A stretch of DNA of 35,012 nucleotides from positions 1 to 35,012 of the forward strand of contig JAJFUQ010000235.1 in NCBI GenBank assembly GCA_021372355.1, in the 5' to 3' direction. Under the pieces are notes generated by a model. It was not told the origin of the DNA, did no database searches, and saw nothing but the letters and a program-made list of their open reading frames with translations. The DNA is from Nocardiaceae bacterium (GTDB lineage Bacteria; Actinomycetota; Actinomycetes; Mycobacteriales; Mycobacteriaceae). The position numbers were made by a program, and so were the translations under genes. Positions 1-8,458 of the stretch are shown here, piece after piece; positions within the stretch are counted from its first letter, which is position 1; every line of letters begins with the position of its first letter.

Positions 1-839
1 TCCTCATCGCCTGGATCGGATCCGGGCCGTGGCAGATCGCGCTCGTGGTGGTGCTCGCGATGTCACTGGCGGTGCTTCTCGACGGTGGACCGATCATCGC
101 GGCTCAAGCGGGTAGCTCGGCGGTGCTCGTCGCGACCCTCATGCCGCCCGGTGGCGGCGCCGGGGTCGGGCGAATGCTCGACGCCGCCGTCGGAGGGCTC
201 ATGGGCATCGCGGCGATGGCACTCATACCCGTCCATCCGGTGAGCCGTCCCCAGCGTGATGCCGCGGGAATTCTTTCGGTGACGAGTGAGGTCCTCGCCC
301 GGTGCGCCGATGGGCTGCACGAGCAGAACGCAAAATACATCTCCGAGGCGCTGGCGACGGCGCGTGGCTTGCAGTCCCAGATCGACAAGCTCCGGTCCGA
401 CCTCCAGAGCGGCCGGGAAATCAGCCGGGTGTCACCGATGTACTGGCGTCAGCGCGATCGGCTGCGGCAATTCGAGTCGATCGCAGATCCCATCGACAAC
501 GTGGTCCGCAATGTTCGCGTCCTGGCCCGACGATCGCTGAGTGTCGTGCGCAATGACGAAGTGCTCGACCTTCGCCTCATTCGTGTCGTCGAGGAACTCG
601 GCAAGGCGACTGATTTCGTGCGGCTCATGGTCATCGCGCCACCCGACGGCGAGCCGACGCAGGCGGACGCCGCACGCGAACTGCGGCGAGTGGCGAATCT
701 GGCGAAGCTCGAGCTCGTCGAGGTGTCCGGGCTGTCCGCGCACGTCGTCCTGGCTCAGGTCCGGTCGACGATCGTCGACCTGCTGCAGGTCGCCGGTCTC
801 AGCCGCATCTCCGCGCTGGCCACTCTGCCGCAGCAGTAA
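1..839 (+). CDS. FUSC / aromatic acid exporter-like protein, 3' part
   Basis: The reading frame is open from the first bases (codons start at base 3) to TAA at 837-839, so the 5' part lies outside the window. What is visible begins in hydrophobic segments typical of the second half of a FUSC/ArAE membrane module (residues reading LIAWIGSGPWQIALVV, then an Ala/Gly-rich helix before LMPPGG and another around GGLMGIAAMALIP). About 190 residues of charged, helical cytosolic sequence follow. Families of this type (FUSC, PF04632/PF13515) are proposed to export aromatic acids or other small molecules at the inner membrane; the substrate here cannot be read. The stop codon directly abuts the stop of the convergent downstream gene. 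The assignment rests on topology and local similarity, so the subfamily is uncertain. Confidence 0.7.
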   Translation, partial: LIAWIGSGPWQIALVVVLAMSLAVLLDGGPIIAAQAGSSAVLVATLMPPGGGAGVGRMLDAAVGGLMGIAAMALIPVHPVSRPQRDAAGILSVTSEVLARCADGLHEQNAKYISEALATARGLQSQIDKLRSDLQSGREISRVSPMYWRQRDRLRQFESIADPIDNVVRNVRVLARRSLSVVRNDEVLDLRLIRVVEELGKATDFVRLMVIAPPDGEPTQADAARELRRVANLAKLELVEVSGLSAHVVLAQVRSTIVDLLQVAGLSRISALATLPQQ

Positions 840-1289
840 TCACCGCTTCCGCTTGTGGACCGGCTGCGGGTCCTGGCGAATCTTCGCCGCGCGAATACCG
901 GCCGCGATCCCTCGTGCGGGTCCCTTGACGTCGGCCATCGTGTCGTGGAAGCCGAACACCAGGTTCATCACCCGGGCGATCATCTCGGCGAACTGACCGA
1001 TCGTGCGGAGCAGTTCGAGCAGAAGCCGGACGACGAGCATCCCGGCCACGATCATGATCGGGAGGCACAGCAGCGCCGCGAAGCCGATGAGGATCGACTC
1101 GCGGAACGCAAAGACGACCAACAGAGTCGGGATCAAGACCGCAGGGAGTATCCCGGCGAGGTAGATGCCGGGCAGCACCGTCGGCAGCGCGTGTCTCCGA
1201 AATCCGAGATCGAGGAGGCCGTGTGCCGTTTCTTGAAGAGGGTGACGCGGGGGCACGAGCGCGATGGTAACCGGGTCTCGACGTCCCAC
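840..1289 (-). CDS. DUF4282-like small membrane protein
   Basis: A 149-residue protein of unknown function. It has two strong membrane segments (about residues 40-65 and 68-92, the second rich in Leu/Val with LLLELLRTIGQF after it), the pattern of DUF4282 proteins of actinobacteria, which also end in a hydrophobic helix followed by an amphipathic 'RLLLELL' stretch. The C-terminus is basic (KRKR end). The annotated GTG start at 1289 has no visible Shine-Dalgarno; an in-frame GTG at about 1253 would also keep both membrane helices. It lies 89 bp downstream of the site-2 protease gene on the same strand and its stop abuts that of the FUSC gene. Function should be treated as unknown. Confidence 0.65.
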   Translation of the reverse strand: MGRRDPVTIALVPPRHPLQETAHGLLDLGFRRHALPTVLPGIYLAGILPAVLIPTLLVVFAFRESILIGFAALLCLPIMIVAGMLVVRLLLELLRTIGQFAEMIARVMNLVFGFHDTMADVKGPARGIAAGIRAAKIRQDPQPVHKRKR

Positions 1290-1344
1290 TAGGCGACGTG
1301 CCGGGGTCGAAAAATAGTGTGAGGAAGTCTGTTTCGTGTAACAA

Positions 1345-1368
1345 ATTTCGCTCGCGCGACCTTGTCAA
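1345..1368 (-). promoter_or_regulatory. weak promoter candidate for the DUF4282 gene
   Basis: On the minus strand a perfect TTGACA lies at 1363-1368 in the 89-bp gap between the protease gene and the DUF4282 gene. No good -10 hexamer sits 17-18 bp downstream (the sequence there is TTGTTA-like), so only the -35 is convincing. Nothing else is recognisable in this short gap. Confidence 0.25.
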
Positions 1369-1378
1369 CGGTGATGCG

Positions 1379-2134
1379 TCAGCGGATCCAGAACCGCGTC
1401 AGCTGTCCGCCGATCTGTGCCCACAGCGGGTCTGCACCGGTCAGGCCGTAGATCCAGAACACGACACTGAAGAAGATGCTGTTGAGCTGCGGGACGAACA
1501 GCAAAGCCATCACGAACAGCAGGCCGAGAGCGCGATAGGGCTCGATCTTTGCGCGGGTCTGCGGCGACAGTGAGGGCTCGAGGACGCCGTAGCCATCGAG
1601 GCCGGGGATCGGCAGCAGGTTGAGCAGGAGTGCGGTGATCTGCAGGAACCCGAGGAACGCGATGCCAGTCCAGAACGCAACGTGGGGGGAGTCGATGCCC
1701 AGCAGGAATATGGACCACAACAGAACGACGCCGGCCAGCGCGTTCATCAACGGTCCAGCGAGGCTGATGAAGCGGGCTGCGGTCGGCTTGAACTGGTCGG
1801 CCTGGACATAGACCGCGCCACCCGGCAATCCGATTCCGCCGACCGCAATGAACAGGATCGGCAACACGATCGACAGCACCGGATGGCTGTATTTCACGGG
1901 GTTCAACGTCAGATAACCGCGGATCTCGACCTCGGTGTCGCCGGCTTTCCACGCCAGATATGCGTGCGCGAATTCGTGCAGACACAGCGTCACGATCCAG
2001 CCCGCGACCACCAGTACGAAGACGCCGACGCCGGCCCAGATGCTGTTGATGTCGCTGACCCAAGCCAGTGCCCCGCCGGCCGCGGCCACGGCCACAACCG
2101 CCAGAAAGACTGGACTCGGCCGGACGCCGGTCAT
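1379..2134 (-). CDS. Site-2 protease family (M50) membrane zinc metalloprotease
   Basis: A 251-residue integral membrane protein with the M50 signature: HEFAH at residues 53-57 (zinc ligands H53 and H57, catalytic E54) and a second conserved element GLDGYG with D180 as likely third zinc ligand. Five or six hydrophobic segments surround them, so proteolysis would occur within the membrane. No PDZ domain is present, so it resembles the compact M50 proteins often called Rv0359-like rather than RseP/Rip1. It sits two genes from purA, as in M. tuberculosis (Rv0357c-Rv0359), with the DAGK-like protein between. The ATG start at 2134 is preceded by a G-rich tract (GGGGGGCCC) that can serve as ribosome binding site. 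Substrates are unknown. Confidence 0.88.
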   Translation of the reverse strand: MTGVRPSPVFLAVVAVAAAGGALAWVSDINSIWAGVGVFVLVVAGWIVTLCLHEFAHAYLAWKAGDTEVEIRGYLTLNPVKYSHPVLSIVLPILFIAVGGIGLPGGAVYVQADQFKPTAARFISLAGPLMNALAGVVLLWSIFLLGIDSPHVAFWTGIAFLGFLQITALLLNLLPIPGLDGYGVLEPSLSPQTRAKIEPYRALGLLFVMALLFVPQLNSIFFSVVFWIYGLTGADPLWAQIGGQLTRFWIR

Positions 2135-2142
2135 GGGCCCCC

Positions 2143-2212
2143 CGATTCGCTCCGTCGCCCGGTCCGTTCCTCGCTGCGTTCCTCGCTGCGCTCCGGTACT
2201 CGCTGGGATGCT
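2143..2212. repeat. Short tandem GAGCGCAGCGAGGAAC-type repeat
   Basis: In the 94-bp gap between two minus-strand genes, the 12-mer GTTCCTCGCTGC occurs twice head to tail at 2166-2177 and 2178-2189, followed by a decayed third copy (GCTCCGGTACTCGCTGG). Read on the minus strand it is GCAGCGAGGAAC. Related words occur at 2914-2930 and 6578-6594. No ORF is supported here. Confidence 0.6.
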
Positions 2213-2228
2213 CCCGGGCTCCTCCCGC

Positions 2229-2885
2229 TCATAGGACGAGTAGCCAGTCCTCGTTGTGCCGATAGAACGAAATCCGCTTCAACACGCGCGGATCCGCCAC
2301 ACCGTCGCGGACGACAGTGGCGCCCGCAGTGCCGAGTTGGAAGGCACGCCCGGAAATCCAGCGATGGAAGAGTGGACGAACCATGCTGGCTCGGACGCCC
2401 GGGGCGTCGGCAGTCGGAGTCACGCGAATCGCCTTGGCGTGGCCCGAGAAGAGCTTCGTGTCGTCGGTGTAGGCCTCGCCCTCGATGGGGTCGTTCGACA
2501 CCCCGGTGATAACCGCTTCACCGACGAGAACGTGTCCGAGTTCATCGCGCACAAGCGGAAGCCGGGTTGGGTGGCCCTGCAACGCCCGGGCCGCAGCACC
2601 CGCCCCGGTTCCGGTCCGATACAGCTTCGCCGCTGGTCCCGGATAGGCCGGGACATAAGCGATCTCGATGTGAAGACGACCCGATTTCATGAGTCGTCCC
2701 AAGACGTTGGCCAGCGCCGCATCGCCACCCAGAACCACCAGACGCGGGCGGTCCGCGACGTCGAGTTTGAGCGTCACGTCGTCGAATTCGGCGTCCGTCG
2801 GGATGTCCGCCGCATGCACCGTTTCGAGGTCCGATAGCGCGATCGGCACCGGGCAGTCACCGCAGTGCAGCACGACCGTACTCAC
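2229..2885 (-). CDS. Conserved hypothetical protein, degenerate diacylglycerol-kinase-like fold (Rv0358 position)
   Basis: The start is set at GTG 2885 because a strong Shine-Dalgarno (GGGAAGGGAG) lies 7 bp upstream, giving 218 residues; a longer frame from 2960 has no such site. By position it corresponds to Rv0358 of M. tuberculosis. Around residue 75 it reads RLVVLGGDAALANVLGRL, recalling the GGDGT-nxvvngL nucleotide-binding motif of diacylglycerol/lipid kinases. A later YRTGTGAGAAARAL resembles the GTGNDFAR element. The key GGDG is GGDA and the GTGND Asn/Asp pair is missing, so catalysis is doubtful. The DAGK-like reading is my inference. It lies upstream of the membrane protease on the same strand and is divergent from purA. 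Confidence 0.75.
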   Translation of the reverse strand: MSTVVLHCGDCPVPIALSDLETVHAADIPTDAEFDDVTLKLDVADRPRLVVLGGDAALANVLGRLMKSGRLHIEIAYVPAYPGPAAKLYRTGTGAGAAARALQGHPTRLPLVRDELGHVLVGEAVITGVSNDPIEGEAYTDDTKLFSGHAKAIRVTPTADAPGVRASMVRPLFHRWISGRAFQLGTAGATVVRDGVADPRVLKRISFYRHNEDWLLVL

Positions 2886-3044
2886 GCGAACTCCCTTCCC
2901 GACATGTTGATATCCCGTCGCTTCGCTCGCCCTGATCGCCTTGTCTGAACCGATGATCACCCGCCGTCTGATTTCACAGCTAACCGAAAGCTGACAAGGT
3001 ATCGCAACGTTGTGGTCCTGTGATTAGGGCCCGCTTTCCCGTCG

Positions 3045-3076
3045 TTGTCCGTGCGCCTTCGCCCTTGCACTACACT
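3045..3076 (+). promoter_or_regulatory. Candidate purA promoter
   Basis: The 250-bp divergent gap between the Rv0358-like gene and purA holds TACACT at 3071-3076, matching the actinobacterial TAnnnT -10. A TTGTCC lies at 3045-3050, but the 20-bp spacing is long, so the -35 is weak. The predicted leader would be about 50 nt. No riboswitch-like structure was recognised in it. Confidence 0.35.
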
Positions 3077-3135
3077 GGACTCCCGGCCAATCCCGCATTC
3101 TGGACAGACGCGCGGGGCCAACCCGAGGAGTGTGG

Positions 3136-4425
3136 ATGCCGGCGATCGTGCTGATCGGAGCCCAGTGGGGCGACGAGGGCAAAGGTAAAGCAACTGACCT
3201 ACTGGGCGACCGTGTGCAGTGGGTGGTTCGCTACCAAGGCGGAAACAACGCCGGGCACACTGTCGTTCTCCCGAACGGGGACAGCTTCGCGCTGCACCTC
3301 ATCCCATCGGGCATCCTGACTCCGGGCGTCAAGAACGTCATCGGCAACGGTGTCGTCATCGATCCGGGCGTACTGCTCACCGAGTTGGGCGGCCTCGAAG
3401 ACCGTGGGGTCGACACATCGAACCTTTTGGTCTCGGCCGACGCGCACCTGATCATGCCGTACCACGTGGCCATCGATAAGGTCACCGAGCGATTCCTCGG
3501 CAACAAGAAGATCGGCACGACGGGCCGCGGGATCGGACCCTGCTACCAGGACAAACTCGCCCGAGTCGGCGTTCGGGTCGCGGACGTGCTCGACGAGAAG
3601 ATTCTGACCCAGAAGGTCGAGGCAGCTCTCGACTTCAAGAACCAGGTCCTGGTCAAGATCTACAACCGCAAGGGTCTGGACTCGCAGCAGGTCGTCGACG
3701 AGTTGCTCGAGCGTGCGGAGTCGTTCAAGCACCGCATCGCCGACACCCGGCTGCTGCTCAACCAGGCGCTCGAGCGCAACGAGATCGTTCTTCTCGAAGG
3801 CTCGCAGGGGACGCTGCTCGACGTAGACCACGGCACGTACCCGTACGTGACCTCGTCGAACCCGACCTCGGGTGGTGCGGCCGTCGGTTCCGGCGTCGGC
3901 CCGAACCGCATCACCACGGTCCTCGGAATCCTGAAGGCCTACACGACCCGCGTCGGATCCGGTCCGTTCCCGACTGAGCTCTTCGATGACCACGGTGCCT
4001 ACCTCGCGAAAACTGGTGGAGAGGTCGGCGTCACGACCGGACGCGCTCGCCGCTGCGGCTGGTTCGACGCGGTCATCGCGCGCTACGCGACCCGCGTCAA
4101 CGGCATCACCGACTACTTCCTCACCAAGCTCGACGTGCTGTCGTCGCTGGACACGATCCCGATCTGCGTCGGCTACGACGTTGACGGTGTGCGCTACGAC
4201 GACATGCCGATGACGCAGACCGACTTCCACCACGCGACGCCGATCTACGAAGAGATGCCGGGTTGGTGGGAAAACATCTCGGACGCGAGGACCTTCGAGG
4301 ACCTGCCGAAGAACGCCCAGAACTACGTCCTGCGGCTCGAGGAACTCTCGGGCGCGCGCATTTCGTGCATTGGTGTGGGCCCGGGGCGCGATCAGACGAT
4401 CGTCCGGCACGACATCCTCAGCTGA
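3136..4425 (+). CDS. purA: Adenylosuccinate synthetase
   Basis: PurA joins IMP and aspartate using GTP to give adenylosuccinate, the first committed step from IMP to AMP, in the cytosol. The 429-residue protein has the usual length and all hallmarks: N-terminal IGAQWGDEGKGK with the P-loop-like GDEGKGK at 12-18, QGGNNAGHT, the IGTTGRGIGPCY segment, the EGSQGTLLDVDHGTYPYVT block, the TTGRARRCGWFD IMP loop and GVGPGRDQ near the C-terminus. The start is ATG 3136, with GAGGAG six bases before it; a GTG two codons upstream overlaps that site and is rejected. It is monocistronic: the upstream gene is divergent and the downstream gene convergent. The identification is secure. Confidence 0.98.
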   Translation: MPAIVLIGAQWGDEGKGKATDLLGDRVQWVVRYQGGNNAGHTVVLPNGDSFALHLIPSGILTPGVKNVIGNGVVIDPGVLLTELGGLEDRGVDTSNLLVSADAHLIMPYHVAIDKVTERFLGNKKIGTTGRGIGPCYQDKLARVGVRVADVLDEKILTQKVEAALDFKNQVLVKIYNRKGLDSQQVVDELLERAESFKHRIADTRLLLNQALERNEIVLLEGSQGTLLDVDHGTYPYVTSSNPTSGGAAVGSGVGPNRITTVLGILKAYTTRVGSGPFPTELFDDHGAYLAKTGGEVGVTTGRARRCGWFDAVIARYATRVNGITDYFLTKLDVLSSLDTIPICVGYDVDGVRYDDMPMTQTDFHHATPIYEEMPGWWENISDARTFEDLPKNAQNYVLRLEELSGARISCIGVGPGRDQTIVRHDILS

Positions 4426-4436
4426 GCCTCCAAAAC

Positions 4437-4457
4437 CCGGTCTTCTCGCGAGACCGG
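4437..4457 (+). terminator. Candidate terminator after purA
   Basis: A perfect 7-bp stem CCGGTCT/AGACCGG with a 7-nt loop lies 12 bp after the purA stop, in the 114-bp gap to the convergent peptidase gene. No strong T-run follows (only ATTTTG about 8 bp later), so it resembles the U-poor hairpins common in actinobacteria and could work in both directions. Confidence 0.5.
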
Positions 4458-4539
4458 CGGCATATTTTGACGCCACGCTCGCGAGAGGACGGGTTCTTGG
4501 TCGCTAGGGGCTGGTGCCATTCACGACGGTGGGCAGCGA

Positions 4540-6609
4540 TCAGCCCAAACTGCTTTTCAGGAACTCGACTTGCAGGCGCAACAGATTCTCCGCGACCTCT
4601 TCGCCCGATGCCATGTGCGTGACGCCGGTGAGCGGTAGGACCGAGTGTGGACGACCTGCGGCCAGCAATGCCGATGAGAGCCGAAGCGTATGTGCGGCAA
4701 CGACGTTGTCGTCCGCCAGGCCATGGATGAGGAGCAGTGGCCGTTCCAGCTTGGGCGCGTCGGCGATGAGGCTGTTGCGCTCGTAGACGTCCGGCTGCTG
4801 ACCCGGGTCGCCGAGGTAGCGCTCGGTGTAGTGGGTGTCGTACAGGGCCCAGTCGGTCACGGGTGCGCCCGAGATCGCCGCATGAAAGACATCGGGTCGG
4901 CGCAGTACGGCGAGCGCCGCGAGGTAGCCGCCGAACGACCACCCCCGAATGCCGACCCGGGTCAGGTCGAGAGGGAAGTCCTTCGCCAGCGCCTGCAGCG
5001 CCGTCACTTGATCATCGAGCGCAAGCGCCAGGTCGTTTACCACCGACTTCTCCCACGCTGGGCTGTGCCCGGGAGTTCCGCGCCCATCAGCGACGACGAC
5101 GGCGAAGCCTTGGTTGGCGAACCACTGCGAGTCGAGGTGCGAGTTGTGCGCCTGCACGACGCGTTGTCCGTGCGGCCCGCCGTAGGGGTCCATCAGGACG
5201 GGCAGCGGAGTACCGTCGTGGCCTTCCGGAAGGATGACCGCGCAGGGAATGCCCTCGACGCGGGTGAAGACGGGACGAGCGGTGATGAGCGGCTTCTCGG
5301 CGTTCCAGCCGATCTGGCCGACGGGCTCGTCACCGCGAAGAACAGTGACTTCGCGCCCGGGCTGATCCGGTGTTGCGGAGCTCAGGACCACCAGATCTCC
5401 GGATGCGACGGCCGTAGTCACCGGGGCCGTGCCAACCCACTTCTTGGCTCGAACCCAGTACGACCCGACCTCGCCAACGGCATCGGCCGGGCTTGCCGCC
5501 ACGAGCACATCGTTGGCGGTCATCGCCTGCACTGATCGCACGTGAATGTCCGGTCCGGTCGCCGCCGAATCACCGATGAGCAGTGCACGATGGCCGGGTG
5601 CGTCGCTGATGCGAACCAGTTCGCCCCCAGGCGTCCACGCGGGCACGCCATCGAATAGTTCGATCCAGATGTCGTCCGTCTCCTCGAGGAGCTCCAGCGT
5701 CCCCCCGGAGGCAAAGTCGATCGCGCAGATCCGGACGCGCTTCTGGTCGCGCGATTGGACCGCGATCAGGGGAGGACCGCCCGCAGACCAGTGCACCCGC
5801 GCGAGGTACGGGAACTCAGTTGCATCCCAACTGATTTGGCGAAGACGACCGTGGTCGTCGAGGAGCCATAGGGTGACTTCGGCATTCGCGCTGCCGGCAA
5901 ACGGGTAGGCGATCTCGGCCGGCGGCGTCGCCGGATTGGCGGGGTCCGCGATCCACCAGCGAGCGACGGGTGTCGAGTCGACGCGTGCGATAAGCCAGGC
6001 GGAGGAGTCTGGTGCCCACCAATAGCCTCGACTTCGGTTCATTTCCTCTTGTGCGATGAACTCGGCTTGGCCCCAGGTCTCGGTCCCGCGTGGCTCGACC
6101 AACGACTCGTCGTTGCCATCGAGGTCGCACACGCGCATCGAACCGGCTGGAGTCGCGTAAGCGACCGCCCGGCCGTCTGGCGACAGACGCGGGTCGAGAA
6201 CCGGGTGCTGAACAGGGAGTTCGCGCGTCTCGGTGAAATCCGTGACGAACAACCGCCCGGAGAGACTGAACGCGGCGACGGACACCGCGTCATCGGTCGA
6301 ATACCCCACGATGCCCGCGGCCCCCTCGCGTGCACGTTCCCGGCGCGCCTTCTCTTCCGGCGTCAACGCTTCCGAGGCGCTGCCGAGAAGGACGTCCGGG
6401 TCGGCGATCACTCGCTCGGTTCCGGATTCGACGTCGAAAATCCACAACAGGTTTCGACGGTCACCGCGCGACCGGAGGAACAGCACCCGGGAACCGTCCG
6501 GAGCGATTGCGTACGACCGCGGTGCGCCCGCCGTGAACCGAAGGGTTCGCGCAGACTGCCGCGGGTAGGTGTCCGGGGCGAGCGAAGCGACGGGGAGCAT
6601 CTCAGTCAC
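4540..6609 (-). CDS. S9 family prolyl (dipeptidyl-peptidase IV-like) peptidase
   Basis: A 689-residue serine peptidase of the prolyl oligopeptidase clan. The N-terminal ~420 residues form a DPP IV-type beta-propeller (repeated 'SPDGRAVAY', 'WAPD' blades). They carry EE at 188-189 before NRSRGYWWAPD, matching the double-Glu motif that anchors the substrate N-terminus in DPP IV. The C-terminal alpha/beta hydrolase has nucleophile S558 in GWSFGGY, D633 in HGLADDN and H665 in GVTHM. No signal peptide is obvious, so it is probably cytosolic. The start is GTG 6609, whose GTGA overlaps the stop of the upstream GGDEF-EAL gene, implying translational coupling; ATG 6600 is an alternative. A much longer upstream frame is spurious. 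Cleavage after Pro or Ala is expected from the family. Confidence 0.92.
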   Translation of the reverse strand: MTEMLPVASLAPDTYPRQSARTLRFTAGAPRSYAIAPDGSRVLFLRSRGDRRNLLWIFDVESGTERVIADPDVLLGSASEALTPEEKARRERAREGAAGIVGYSTDDAVSVAAFSLSGRLFVTDFTETRELPVQHPVLDPRLSPDGRAVAYATPAGSMRVCDLDGNDESLVEPRGTETWGQAEFIAQEEMNRSRGYWWAPDSSAWLIARVDSTPVARWWIADPANPATPPAEIAYPFAGSANAEVTLWLLDDHGRLRQISWDATEFPYLARVHWSAGGPPLIAVQSRDQKRVRICAIDFASGGTLELLEETDDIWIELFDGVPAWTPGGELVRISDAPGHRALLIGDSAATGPDIHVRSVQAMTANDVLVAASPADAVGEVGSYWVRAKKWVGTAPVTTAVASGDLVVLSSATPDQPGREVTVLRGDEPVGQIGWNAEKPLITARPVFTRVEGIPCAVILPEGHDGTPLPVLMDPYGGPHGQRVVQAHNSHLDSQWFANQGFAVVVADGRGTPGHSPAWEKSVVNDLALALDDQVTALQALAKDFPLDLTRVGIRGWSFGGYLAALAVLRRPDVFHAAISGAPVTDWALYDTHYTERYLGDPGQQPDVYERNSLIADAPKLERPLLLIHGLADDNVVAAHTLRLSSALLAAGRPHSVLPLTGVTHMASGEEVAENLLRLQVEFLKSSLG

Positions 6610-8417
6610 AAGACGCGACGATACTGCGCATCCGTGGTGGTGAGGTGCTCCAACAGCTGCTCGATCGGCATGGGTCGCGCGAAGTAGTAGCCCTGGGCGA
6701 GCGGGTAGCCGAGCGAGGCGAGCAGCGCGGCCTGTTCGGCGTCTTCGACGCCCTCGGCGATCATCGCGAGGTTGAGGGCTCGACCGAGCGACGCGACGGC
6801 TTCGAGCAGAGCCGTGCCCTTCGACGAGATCGCGTTGACGAACGTGCGGTCGAGCTTGAGTTCGTCCGTCGGCAGCGACTGCAGGCGGCTGAGCGAGGAG
6901 TAGCCGGTACCGAAGTCGTCGATCGCGATGCGGATGCCTTCTTCGCGCATCTGTTCCAGCTTCGCGGTCGCATAGCGCTTGTCGCCATCGAGGACGGTCT
7001 CGGTGACCTCGAGAACCAACTGATTTGCGGGCCAGCCGGTTTCGGCCAGTACGCGACGCACTTCGAGGATGAACCTCGGCTTGTTGAGTGTGAGGCCGGA
7101 CATGTTGACGTGGAGCGTCAGGCCCTGGACGCCGGAACGGGTCTGCAGCATGACGGCGTCGCGGCAGGCGATGCCGAGCACGGTGATGTCGAGGTCGAAG
7201 ACGATGTCGTTGGCTTCGGCGATCTCGATGACCTGCTGCGGGTTGAGGTCGGGCTTGAGGCTCGAGCGCCAGCGAATGAGGGCTTCGATTCCGAAGATCG
7301 GATTGCCGGGTTGATCGAGGCGCACGATGGGCTGGTAATGAACCTTCGTCATAGCCAACGTGTCGCGAAGTTCCTTGGCGATCGCCGGAAGGTCCGACGA
7401 TTCGAGCATCGTCCGGTTGCGGCCGGAGAGCTTCGCGCGATACAGCGCCACGTCGGCGCGGCTCACGAGGAGCGAACCGGACTCGCCCGCCTGCCACGAT
7501 GTGGCCCCGGCGGACGACCGAATCGGTGCGGCGCGCCGCAGCGTTTCGGCGAGGGTGATCGCGCGGTCTTCGGTGGTGTCGGCCAGCAGCAGGGCGAACT
7601 CGTCGCCGCCGTATCGAGCGAGAACGCCCTCGTCGGCGATGATCTTGCCCCACACGTCCGCGACCTCGGCGAGGACCGCATCGCCGGCGCGGTGGCCCTG
7701 CTCGTCATTGACGTGCTTGAAGTCGTCGATGTCGAACAGAACGAGGGCCAATCGAGTGCCGGAGCGGGAGGCTTTGGCGATCTCGACCTCGAGGAGTTGG
7801 TCCAGGCCGCGCCGGTTGAGCAGACCGGTGAGCGCATCGATGTCGGCGTTCGATGCCAAGCGGGCGAGCACGGCGGTGACGATGCCGACTCCCGTCGCCA
7901 TGCCGGCGCCCAGCAGGCCCGCCCACCACGCCAGGTCGTCCCGGAGGCCCAAGGCGAGGATCTCGTTGACCATCGAGAACGCCACGAAGAAGGTCGCGCG
8001 GCGGGCCGGGAAGAAGAACGCAGCGTCGCTTGAGGCCAAGACGTACATCGAGGCGATCGCCATCGCGCCGACGTTGTTCGGTGCCGCGGTGACCGCGATC
8101 GTCACCAGGATCGTCGCTGCACCTATGAGGTATTGGTGGTGCACCGGGCGCAGGCGTCTACCGGCGACGACCAGTCCCACACCCACTAAGAAGGCCGTCG
8201 TCGCGATCGCATAGATGAGCGGTTTGCTGCCACTTCCGCCCGGCATGAAGTAGGTGACGACGTCACCGAGCAGACCGCCCAACATGTAGAAGCCGCCGGT
8301 GACAATCGACATCCAGTTCGACTGCGCCAACGCCGTGGCCCCGCGAGCTGCGAACGCCAAGTGCCGCGACGCGCGCTCACTTCGGTCGCGCGCCGCTTCG
8401 GCGTGGGGTTCGGTCAC
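6606..8417 (-). CDS. Membrane-bound GGDEF-EAL cyclic-di-GMP synthase/phosphodiesterase
   Basis: A 603-residue protein with a short cytosolic start, about five or six membrane helices (residues ~33-190), a GGDEF domain (~190-345) and an EAL domain (~350-595). The diguanylate cyclase signature is intact (RYGGDEF, 268-274), as are the EAL elements: EALIRW at 378-383, NMSG, EVTET, DDFGTGYSSL at 500-509, KLDR and AEGVE. Both activities therefore look possible. The autoinhibitory RxxD I-site five residues before GGDEF is absent. Gene order on the minus strand is racemase, this gene (41-bp gap), then the S9 peptidase (overlapping GTGA), suggesting a shared transcript. Whether synthesis or hydrolysis of c-di-GMP dominates cannot be told from sequence. 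Confidence 0.95.
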   Translation of the reverse strand: MTEPHAEAARDRSERASRHLAFAARGATALAQSNWMSIVTGGFYMLGGLLGDVVTYFMPGGSGSKPLIYAIATTAFLVGVGLVVAGRRLRPVHHQYLIGAATILVTIAVTAAPNNVGAMAIASMYVLASSDAAFFFPARRATFFVAFSMVNEILALGLRDDLAWWAGLLGAGMATGVGIVTAVLARLASNADIDALTGLLNRRGLDQLLEVEIAKASRSGTRLALVLFDIDDFKHVNDEQGHRAGDAVLAEVADVWGKIIADEGVLARYGGDEFALLLADTTEDRAITLAETLRRAAPIRSSAGATSWQAGESGSLLVSRADVALYRAKLSGRNRTMLESSDLPAIAKELRDTLAMTKVHYQPIVRLDQPGNPIFGIEALIRWRSSLKPDLNPQQVIEIAEANDIVFDLDITVLGIACRDAVMLQTRSGVQGLTLHVNMSGLTLNKPRFILEVRRVLAETGWPANQLVLEVTETVLDGDKRYATAKLEQMREEGIRIAIDDFGTGYSSLSRLQSLPTDELKLDRTFVNAISSKGTALLEAVASLGRALNLAMIAEGVEDAEQAALLASLGYPLAQGYYFARPMPIEQLLEHLTTTDAQYRRVL

Positions 8418-8458
8418 CGGGTCAGCCTAACGATGACGGGCTGGCGGTGTGCCGTTGC

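Noticed and set aside
3199..4476. 425-codon minus-strand frame opposite purA
   Set aside because: Mirror frame of a highly conserved enzyme gene; no motif, no ribosome binding site.
6610..7653. N-terminal extension of the S9 peptidase frame to about 1037 residues
   Set aside because: This part is Arg-rich antiframe sequence lying entirely over the GGDEF-EAL gene on the same strand; the peptidase homology begins right after the GTG at 6609.
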